Source: Chloroflexia bacterium
Lineage (GTDB): Bacteria > Chloroflexota > Chloroflexia > QHBQ01 > JADMIH01
Direction: 5' to 3'
Assembly (NCBI GenBank): GCA_025927935.1
Contig: JAICKM010000149.1
Location: 1 to 11,544 of the forward strand
DNA length: 11,544 nucleotides
Position 1 is the first letter of the stretch. Each line of letters opens with the position of its first letter. The position numbers and the translations under genes were made by a program. This document shows, one piece after another, positions 6,317-11,544 of this stretch. The notes below the pieces were generated by a model. It saw nothing but the letters and a program-made list of their open reading frames with translations, did no database searches and had not been told where the DNA came from.

Positions 6317-7898
6317 CAGCCCACCCGCGCGCCCCGCGCTCACCCGCAGCGACCGGCTGCTCATGGGCACGCTGCTGGGCTTCGGCGCCCTGCTGGCCGC
6401 GCTGCGCTTCAACAGCATCCTGCCGCTGAACGGCGACAACGCGGTCTACCTGCTGCTGGCACGCAACCTGGCGACCGGCGCGCCCTACAATAACGCTGGG
6501 TTCCCCTGGGGCTATCCGGTCTTGCTCACGCCGGGCGCGGCGCTGTTCGGCCCCACCCACCTGCTCGAAGCGATCCCCTGGCTGAAGCTGATCTCGATTG
6601 CCGCCTTCCTGCTCGGGTTGGTATTGCTCTACCTGCTGTTTCGCACCCGGCACGGGCGCGCCCTCGCCTTCCTGACGGTGGCCCTGTTCGCTGCCAACGA
6701 CATCGCGCTGGTCTACACCAACGACCTGATGACCGAGCTGCCCTACGTCGCGGCGGTGGCCGGGGCGCTGCTCTTCTGGCAGCGGCGCATCGATCCGCCG
6801 CCGGTCGGGGATGCGGGCGGCCCGGCCAACCCTGGGCGGCGGGCCTGGGTCGGCGCCGCGCTGCTGCTGGCCCTGCCCTATTACCTGCGCACCATCGGCA
6901 TGGCCCTGCTGGCCGCCGCGCCGCTCACCCTGCTCTGGCGCCGCCGCACCCGCGCCGCACTCGTGCTGGTGCTGGCGCTGGTCGCCCTGGCCCTGCCCTG
7001 GGCCGTTTTTAGCGCCACGACCGACCCCAACCGCAACTATACTGCTTCGCTCTGGCTGCGCGATCCTTATAACCCGGAGCTAGGGCGCATCGCCGGGCCT
7101 GCCGAGTTCGCGGACCGCTTCGTGGGCCGCGCGGGCTTCTATGCCACGGCGGTGCTGCCGCCGCTGCTGCTGCCCCAGCCCGCCGACCCGGCCAACGCGA
7201 TCCGCACGGTGGGCGGCGGCCTGCTGCTGCTGGCCGCGCTGGCGGGCTATGGGCTGCGGCTCTGGCGGCGGGTGGAGCTACCCGAAGTCTACATGGCCGG
7301 GTTCCTGGCGGTTCTGTTTAGCTGGCCCTGGACCGGCGACCGCTTCCTGCTGCCGGTGCTGCCCTTCATCCTGCACTACATCGCCGAGGCGCTAACGGCG
7401 CTGGCGAGCGCGATCGGGCGGTGGGTGCGCCGCCCGCGCGTGGCCTGGGCGGCTCCGGTGCTGCTGGCCTTGCTGCTTTTGCCCAGCCTGGCCCAGGACA
7501 GCATTGCCGCCAGCGCAAACCTGCGCTACCTGGGCGGCGACATCGCGGCGGGCGGGCTGACCGTCGAGGACCAGGATTTCCTCACCGCCTCCGTCTGGCT
7601 GCGCGACCATACGCCACCGGGCGGCGTGGTGCTGGCGCGCAAAAGCTCCATCGCCGAAATCTACAGCGGCCATCCCGCCGAGTTGATCCCGCTCATCCCG
7701 CCCGATCAATACCTGGCCTGGCTGCGCGCCCGCCAGGTCACCTACATCATCGAAGACGCCTGGCCCTGGTCGCGGCACACCATCGTCTACCTGCGCCCGG
7801 CCATGGCCGCCTACCCGGCCCAGTTCCGCCTGCTCCACACCATCCCGGCCCCCGCGCCGGGCGCCACGCCGACGCGCATCTGGCAGTTTGTGCCCTGA
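6261..7898 (+). CDS. Multi-pass membrane glycosyltransferase, GT39/PMT-like
   Basis: This 545-residue integral membrane protein has the architecture of the GT-C glycosyltransferases (PMT/ArnT-like). These move a sugar from a polyprenyl-phosphate donor on the outer face of the cytoplasmic membrane. After about 30 polar residues come roughly eleven hydrophobic segments, near 33-50, 110-127, 134-152, 160-173, 197-208, 212-226, 232-251, 293-305, 317-331, 343-355 and 361-380, plus one at 395-411. The first outer loop holds LNGDNAVYLLLARNLATG (56-73), where D59 is in the position of the catalytic aspartate. NDLMTELPYVA (154-164) and GDRFLLPVLPF (359-369) are other familiar blocks. A soluble C-terminal domain of about 125 residues follows the last helix. 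The gene overlaps the lipid kinase and presumably serves the same envelope pathway. Acceptor and sugar are unknown. Confidence 0.82.
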   Translation: MPSMLSSDRVNTSPPTLISSPPARPALTRSDRLLMGTLLGFGALLAALRFNSILPLNGDNAVYLLLARNLATGAPYNNAGFPWGYPVLLTPGAALFGPTHLLEAIPWLKLISIAAFLLGLVLLYLLFRTRHGRALAFLTVALFAANDIALVYTNDLMTELPYVAAVAGALLFWQRRIDPPPVGDAGGPANPGRRAWVGAALLLALPYYLRTIGMALLAAAPLTLLWRRRTRAALVLVLALVALALPWAVFSATTDPNRNYTASLWLRDPYNPELGRIAGPAEFADRFVGRAGFYATAVLPPLLLPQPADPANAIRTVGGGLLLLAALAGYGLRLWRRVELPEVYMAGFLAVLFSWPWTGDRFLLPVLPFILHYIAEALTALASAIGRWVRRPRVAWAAPVLLALLLLPSLAQDSIAASANLRYLGGDIAAGGLTVEDQDFLTASVWLRDHTPPGGVVLARKSSIAEIYSGHPAELIPLIPPDQYLAWLRARQVTYIIEDAWPWSRHTIVYLRPAMAAYPAQFRLLHTIPAPAPGATPTRIWQFVP

Positions 7899-7937
7899 CC
7901 CACCGCGTTACCGTGTTGGGGATTTTGTGTCTTTTCT
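7899..7937 (+). terminator. Possible weak intrinsic terminator after the GT39-like gene
   Basis: CCCACCGC (7899-7906) can pair with GTGTTGGG (7913-7920), with one mismatch and one G-U pair, around a six-base loop. The stretch that follows is rich in T (GATTTTGTGTCTTTTCTTC). The stem is short, so it may be a poor terminator. Confidence 0.3.
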
Positions 7938-7938
7938 T

Positions 7939-7956
7939 CATGAATGATCATACATG
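7939..7956. promoter_or_regulatory. 18-bp palindrome, candidate operator
   Basis: CATGAATGATCATACATG is self-complementary at eight of nine pairs, around the perfect core ATGATCAT. It lies in an AT-rich island and covers the place where a -35 box would be for the TATAAT at 7971. This is the right position for a repressor, or for an activator replacing a poor -35 box. The binding protein is unknown; autoregulation by the downstream HTH protein is possible. Confidence 0.5.
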
Positions 7957-7970
7957 GTAAACAAAGGTAG

Positions 7971-7976
7971 TATAAT
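7971..7976 (+). promoter_or_regulatory. Consensus -10 box (TATAAT) for the STAND regulator
   Basis: A perfect TATAAT lies 55 bases before the ATG at 8032, in the least GC-rich stretch of the window. No good -35 hexamer is present at 16-18 bases upstream. Transcription would begin near 7983. The ribosome site is probably GAGGT at 8019-8023. Confidence 0.6.
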
Positions 7977-8031
7977 TGCGGCGAGGGCAACGCGGATAAA
8001 GTCTCACATATGCGGGTCGAGGTAGTCAGGC

Positions 8032-10539
8032 ATGAACGAGACCTTGTCTTTAGGCGCCTGGATGAAGCGGCGGCGGCGTGAGTTGGACCTGACGCAGGAG
8101 GCGCTGGCCGAGCGCGCCGGCTGCTCGTGGGAGACGGTGCGCAAAATCGAAGCCGGCACCCTACGCCCCTCCCGCCAATTGGCCGAATTGCTGGCGATCC
8201 AGTTGGCCGTACTGCCGGCGGAGCGCGCCGATTTCGTGCGCTGGATGCGCGTGACCCCGCTGCCCGCCACCGAGCAACAACACCGCCTTGCTGCTCCGCT
8301 CGCCCATCCCCGCAATCTGCCCCTCGCGCCGACGGCGCTTATTGGCCGCGCGGCCGAAGTCGTCCGGTTGCGTCAACTACTGCAGCAGTTCGAGGTGCGG
8401 CTGGTCACCCTGGTTGGCCCACCGGGCATCGGCAAGACCCGGCTGGCCCTGGCGGTGGCGACCAGCCTACGCGACGAATTCGCTGACGGGGTCTGGTTTG
8501 TCGAACTCGCGCCGCTCACGGACGCCGAATTGGTGTTGCCGGCTATCGCCGGCGCGCTGGGAGTAACCGAAGACGACAAGCAAACACGGCGGGATAAGCT
8601 CCTGGGGTACTTGCACGAAAAGCAGGTGTTGCTGGTGCTGGATAATTTCGAGCACCTGCCCGCGGCGGCCACCCTGGTCGACGCGTTGATGCGCGCGGCC
8701 CCTGGCCTGAAGGTGCTGGCGACCAGCCGCATCCCCCTGCGGCTGTACGGGGAACGAGAGTATCCGGTGCCACCCCTGCGATTCCCGGATGCGCGGGCCG
8801 ATCAAACCCCGGATGTACTCGGACAATACGACGCGATACAACTCTTTACCGAGCGGGCACGGGAAGTGCAGCCCGATTTCGCCCTGATCTCGGAGAACGC
8901 CGGCGCTGTGGCGCAAATCTGCGTCCGGCTCGACGGCCTGCCGTTGGCTATTGAACTGGCCGCCGGCCGCGTCCGGCTGTTCCCGCCGCCGGCCTTGCTC
9001 GCCCGGCTGGGTGCCCGCTTGCCCTTGCTAAAGGGCGGCGCCCGCAATCTGCCGGCCCGCCACCAGACGCTGCGCGGCGCCATCGCGTGGAGCTACGATC
9101 TGCTACCGGAAGCAGAACGGCAGCTATTCCGGCGGCTGGCCGTGTTCCAGGGGGGATGCACCCTTGAGGCCATCGCCGCGGTCTGCAACGCGCAGGGGGA
9201 TCTGCAACTGGATGTGCTGGATGGGATCGAGTCGCTGGTTGAGAAGAACCTGTTGCAGCAGGGGGAAGGGCGGGAGGGGGAGCCGCGCTTCGGGATGCTG
9301 GAGACAATCCACGAATACGCCTGGGAGCAACTGGCGGCAAGCGGCGAAGAGGAACGGCTGCGGCTCCAGCAGGCCCGGTACCTGGTACAAATAGCGGAAG
9401 TGGTGGATCGATACCTGACCGGAGATCAGGTGACGGAATCAGCGAAGCGGCTGGAAGAAGAGTTGGCGAACATCCGTGCCGCGCTGGAGTGGCTGCTAGC
9501 CGAGGAGCAAGAGGGGTCGGGAGAGAAGCTCGCGCTCGGCCTGCGGCTGGTTGGAGCGTTGTGGGCGCTCTGGCTATCGCCCGGGTACGCGCGCGAGGGC
9601 CGGCGGTGGGTCACGGCCGCCCTGGCCCGCCACGCCCAGTGGATGCCGGGGGCTATCCCGGACGCGGAGCCGGCCGCCTTCCAACGGGGGCTATACAAGA
9701 CGCTTATATCCGCCGGGCATGTGTTCTGGAGCTACGACGATGCCGCCGCGCGTGATTTCTTTGCGCAGAGCTTGACCGTCAGCCGGGAGATGAATGATCC
9801 GAACAGCATCTGCATGTCCTTGCTCGGATTGGGCGTAGCGAGTTGGGATCTTGGGGACGCGGGGCTAGCCAGGGCGTCCTACGAGGAATGCCTGATCATT
9901 AGCCGGGCCTCAGGCGATCAATGGAGCCTCAATCAAGCGCTGAACGACCTGGGGGGCTTGGCCCTGGAAACCGGCGACTACCCCACAGCGCGCTCCCTCC
10001 ACGAAGAGAGCCTCCAGGGTAGACGAGCGATGGGGCAGAAAGGTGAGGTCGCTCAGACGTTGATCAATCTGGGCGACCTGGCCTACTTACAAGGCGATTA
10101 CGAGGCAGCGCGCGCCTATCTCCACGAGAGCCTGCGCTTGCTCATGCAAATCGGAGATAAGTCGTCCATAGCTAACTTGTTAGGGGTCCTGGCCGGCGTG
10201 GAAGCGCAGCGGGCGGGCAGTGCAGGCATGCTGTCGCCGGATCTCGCGTCAACGACCAGCCGCGAGCAACCAGCCGGCGGCGTGGATGGCGCCCGCGCGG
10301 CGCGGCTGGCGGCGGGGAAGCGGGCGGCCCGGCTGGTGGGCGCCGCAATGGCGTGGTTAGAGGCCCATGAGGAACAGCTGCAACGGGTGGAGCGTGGTAT
10401 ATCCGAACAGGGGATAACCAGGGCGCGCACGTTGCTCGGGACAGAGGAGTTCGAGCGGACCTGGCAGGAAGGGCGAGCCATGACGCTTGAAGAAGCTGCC
10501 TCCTATGCGTTGGAGGAGTGGGAAGAGGGCAAGACCTGA
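8032..10539 (+). CDS. HTH (XRE-like) / NB-ARC STAND ATPase / TPR regulator
   Basis: This 835-residue signal-transduction ATPase is of the kind common in Chloroflexota and actinobacteria. An XRE-type helix-turn-helix spans about residues 8-57 (LTQEALAERAGCSWETVRKIE). A NB-ARC domain follows, with a P-loop GPPGIGKT (129-136), Walker B LLVLDNFEH (200-208), a TSR sensor (231-233) and GLPLAIELAA (302-311). A winged-helix segment runs from about 343 to 430 (AIAWSYDLLPEAERQLFRRLAVF). Tetratricopeptide-like repeats of 40 residues lie at about 595-714, with a less clear one before. The tail (767-825) matches the usual ending of this family. The protein probably switches between ADP- and ATP-bound states on ligand or partner binding to the TPRs and then acts at DNA. 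The target is unknown. The start has GAGGT at 8019-8023. No toxin-like effector domain is fused to it, so regulator is a better reading than defence protein. Confidence 0.87.
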   Translation: MNETLSLGAWMKRRRRELDLTQEALAERAGCSWETVRKIEAGTLRPSRQLAELLAIQLAVLPAERADFVRWMRVTPLPATEQQHRLAAPLAHPRNLPLAPTALIGRAAEVVRLRQLLQQFEVRLVTLVGPPGIGKTRLALAVATSLRDEFADGVWFVELAPLTDAELVLPAIAGALGVTEDDKQTRRDKLLGYLHEKQVLLVLDNFEHLPAAATLVDALMRAAPGLKVLATSRIPLRLYGEREYPVPPLRFPDARADQTPDVLGQYDAIQLFTERAREVQPDFALISENAGAVAQICVRLDGLPLAIELAAGRVRLFPPPALLARLGARLPLLKGGARNLPARHQTLRGAIAWSYDLLPEAERQLFRRLAVFQGGCTLEAIAAVCNAQGDLQLDVLDGIESLVEKNLLQQGEGREGEPRFGMLETIHEYAWEQLAASGEEERLRLQQARYLVQIAEVVDRYLTGDQVTESAKRLEEELANIRAALEWLLAEEQEGSGEKLALGLRLVGALWALWLSPGYAREGRRWVTAALARHAQWMPGAIPDAEPAAFQRGLYKTLISAGHVFWSYDDAAARDFFAQSLTVSREMNDPNSICMSLLGLGVASWDLGDAGLARASYEECLIISRASGDQWSLNQALNDLGGLALETGDYPTARSLHEESLQGRRAMGQKGEVAQTLINLGDLAYLQGDYEAARAYLHESLRLLMQIGDKSSIANLLGVLAGVEAQRAGSAGMLSPDLASTTSREQPAGGVDGARAARLAAGKRAARLVGAAMAWLEAHEEQLQRVERGISEQGITRARTLLGTEEFERTWQEGRAMTLEEAASYALEEWEEGKT

Positions 10540-10660
10540 CCTCTCGGTAGTTGGGCCGGCTATGATCAACAATTGGTCGTGTTATGAGAAATGAGGGCGT
10601 AAGGGTTACGTCCACTCCCCACGTTGACCTTGCCAACCGCGAATGTAGCCGGACAGCACA

Positions 10661-10689
10661 AGAGGCGGCGCAAGGAGTGCGCCGCCTCT
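10661..10689. terminator. Strong hairpin between convergent genes, probable bidirectional terminator
   Basis: AGAGGCGGCGCA (10661-10672) and TGCGCCGCCTCT (10678-10689) form a perfect 12-bp stem with a five-base loop. CTATTATTATGG follows on the plus strand, which is only moderately T-rich. The element lies between the stop of the STAND gene (10539) and the stop of the PPOX gene (10720) and could end both transcripts. The remaining part of the gap, 10540-10660, shows no gene or clear motif. Confidence 0.75.
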
Positions 10690-10719
10690 CTATTATTATG
10701 GTGCTATAGCCGCGCTGGC

Positions 10720-11109
10720 TCAGCCCATGTGGGTGGTGTGCTCCGGCGTGACATAGACCACGACGCGCTCGTCGCCCGGCTGGTTCCCCTGGTAGACGGC
10801 CTGGCCGGTGTACTTCTTCGCCATGGCGTTGATGAAGTGCTTATCCGGGTCCTCCTCGATCTTGCTCACCGTGCCGCGGATTTCGAGGTAGCGGAACGGG
10901 TTGGCCGGATCGACGATGGACAGGGCCACGTGCGGGTCGCGCTGCACATTCTTGTACTTCTGGCGCGTCTTGGTCTGGCTGAACAGCACATGCTCGCCAT
11001 CCCAATCAAACCAGACGGGGTTTGACTGCGGCGCGCCCTCCGGGCCGACGGTGGCAACATGCGCCAGGGCCTTCGATTTCAACAGATCGGTATACTTCGA
11101 CGGGATCAT
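10720..11109 (-). CDS. PPOX-class oxidoreductase, probably F420-dependent (Rv1155-like)
   Basis: This 129-residue protein has the split-barrel flavin/deazaflavin fold of the pyridoxamine-phosphate oxidase superfamily and would work as a cytosolic dimer. The N-terminal pattern HVATVGPEGAPQSNPVWFDW (17-36) is typical, followed by FSQTKTRQKYKNVQRDPHVA (43-62), which usually binds the cofactor phosphate, and FRYLEIRGTVSKI (72-84). The ending, with KKYTG (98-102) and ERVVVYVTPEHT (114-125), is seen in the small F420-dependent family (Rv1155-like, TIGR03618 group) rather than in true PdxH. Length and order fit that family. F420 use is inferred from family resemblance; FMN or heme binding occurs in relatives. 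The ATG at 11109 has GGAG eight bases upstream on the minus strand. It diverges from an MFS transporter. Confidence 0.83.
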   Translation of the reverse strand: MIPSKYTDLLKSKALAHVATVGPEGAPQSNPVWFDWDGEHVLFSQTKTRQKYKNVQRDPHVALSIVDPANPFRYLEIRGTVSKIEEDPDKHFINAMAKKYTGQAVYQGNQPGDERVVVYVTPEHTTHMG

Positions 11110-11186
11110 TCAGTCTTCTCCATATTCATTCAATAGTCCTGTCCGGCAGATGCCGGGCGGATGCCAATTGCCGGTTATTTGCACAG

Positions 11187-11195
11187 ATCATAGCA
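11187..11195 (-). promoter_or_regulatory. Extended -10 promoter candidate for the PPOX gene
   Basis: Read on the minus strand this is TGCTATGAT, an extended -10 (TGn plus TATGAT), about 80 bases before the ATG at 11109. No clear -35 box is present at normal spacing, which extended -10 promoters tolerate. Confidence 0.45.
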
Positions 11196-11201
11196 AAGTG
11201 A

Positions 11202-11237
11202 TGTCCTTGGCGGTGTCCTTCAGGGCGTCCCTCAGCC
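11202..11237. repeat. Three imperfect 12-bp tandem repeats in the divergent control region
   Basis: TGTCCTTGGCGG (11202-11213), TGTCCTTCAGGG (11214-11225) and CGTCCCTCAGCC (11226-11237) follow one another in exact 12-base phase. The GTCC core recurs at 11203, 11215 and 11227. They lie just upstream of the minus-strand extended -10 and could be repeated regulator sites, although three short imperfect copies may arise by chance in GC-rich DNA. Confidence 0.4.
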
Positions 11238-11252
11238 ATAATCCGGGCAGTG

Positions 11253-11261
11253 TGCTATCCT
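11253..11261 (+). promoter_or_regulatory. Weak extended -10 candidate for the MFS gene
   Basis: TGCTATCCT resembles TGn plus a degenerate -10 (TATCCT), about 90 bases before the likely TTG start at 11352. No -35 box is evident. This is a weak call. Confidence 0.25.
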
Positions 11262-11351
11262 TACCGCACAAATTGGGCCAGCCTGTGTTGCGGCCCATGA
11301 ATTGCTGAATGAAGGAACACTGCCCGCACGCGATATTTTGCCTGGTGGAGG

Positions 11352-11544
11352 TTGGCTACGTCTACTGTCAATGCCGCGCCCAGTTCGCCGTGGAGTCCGC
11401 TGGCCCAGCCGGTGTTTCGGGCGCTCTGGATTGCCTCGGTGGCGTCCAATATCGGCACCTGGATGCAGAGCGTGGGCGCGGCCTGGCTGATGACCTCGCT
11501 CACGTCCTCGGCGGTGCTGGTGGCCCTGCTGCAAACGGCGACGA
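11352..11544 (+). CDS. MFS transporter, N-terminal part (truncated at right edge)
   Basis: The frame starting at 11352 is open to the end of the window and gives about 64 residues of a major facilitator of the MFS_3 / EntS-like exporter type. A short cytosolic leader ends in SPLAQPVFRALW, then IASVASNIGTWMQSVGAAWL (about 27-46) gives the first helix and the loop with the family's NxGTWMQ pattern. MTSLTSSAVLVALLQTAT begins the second helix. These proteins export small molecules, such as siderophores or drugs, by proton antiport across the cytoplasmic membrane. No ATG or GTG precedes the conserved part in this frame; a TGA lies at 11310-11312. TTG at 11352 is the first possible start, with GGTGGAGG directly abutting it, closer than usual. 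A GTG at 11412 is the alternative but would trim the conserved leader. The gene diverges from the PPOX gene. Confidence 0.75.
   Translation, partial: MATSTVNAAPSSPWSPLAQPVFRALWIASVASNIGTWMQSVGAAWLMTSLTSSAVLVALLQTAT

Noticed and set aside
5123..6439. Long open frame on the minus strand (438 codons) opposite the lipid kinase
   Set aside because: It is antisense to a gene with clear conserved motifs, is rich in His, Arg, Gly and Ala as GC-rich shadow frames are, and shows no recognisable domain.
8010..8081. Short 23-codon open frame beginning just before and overlapping the STAND start
   Set aside because: There is no ribosome site before the ATG at 8010 and its composition is explained by the overlapping gene. 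A regulatory upstream ORF cannot be excluded but is unsupported.
8032..10539. Reading the NB-ARC/TPR protein as an antiphage STAND (Avs-like) defence protein
   Set aside because: It has an N-terminal HTH instead of a nuclease, protease or membrane effector, and its whole layout, including the tail, fits the regulator family. No other defence gene is nearby.

Overview
The window is very GC-rich, densely coding bacterial DNA. Several features suggest a member of the Chloroflexota: a STAND regulator built as HTH, NB-ARC and TPR with that phylum's typical C-terminal tail, a PPOX protein of the F420-type family, and near-perfect palindromes of the GTAGGGGCCGG...CCGGCCCCTAC kind between genes. This assignment is inference; there is no rRNA or marker gene to fix it. 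I saw no tRNA, rRNA, CRISPR array, transposase or integrase.

Layout from left to right. (1) Positions 1-484, plus strand: the 3' end of an unrecognised gene, coupled by an ATGA overlap to a small CPDC-type glutaredoxin. (2) Positions 485-649: a convergent gap with two related palindromes. (3) Positions 650-5122, minus strand: a tight operon of four glycosyltransferases, each overlapping the next by four bases. The order of transcription is a GT4-type enzyme followed by three CgeB-like (Glyco_trans_1_2-type) paralogues that look like successive tandem duplicates. (4) Positions 5123-5233: a divergent control region crowded with small inverted repeats. (5) Positions 5234-7898, plus strand: a diacylglycerol/sphingosine kinase-like lipid kinase overlapping a multi-pass GT39/PMT-type membrane glycosyltransferase. 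(6) Positions 7899-8031: a possible terminator, an 18-bp palindrome and a perfect TATAAT. (7) Positions 8032-10539, plus strand: an 835-residue HTH/NB-ARC/TPR regulator. (8) Positions 10661-10689: a strong hairpin between convergent genes. (9) Positions 10720-11109, minus strand: a PPOX-class, probably F420-dependent, oxidoreductase. (10) Positions 11110-11351: a divergent control region, followed by the 5' end of an MFS transporter that runs off the right edge.

Positions 650-7898 read best as one glycan or glycolipid neighbourhood. Four cytosolic glycosyltransferases, a lipid kinase and a polyprenyl-phosphate-sugar-dependent membrane glycosyltransferase diverge from a single short control region. 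The product cannot be read from the sequence. The STAND regulator sits next to this block, but nothing in the sequence shows that it controls it. Most of the window is recognisable biology. The less usual points are the run of CgeB-like paralogues, the structured divergent promoter, the odd start context of the lipid kinase, and the palindrome at the STAND promoter.
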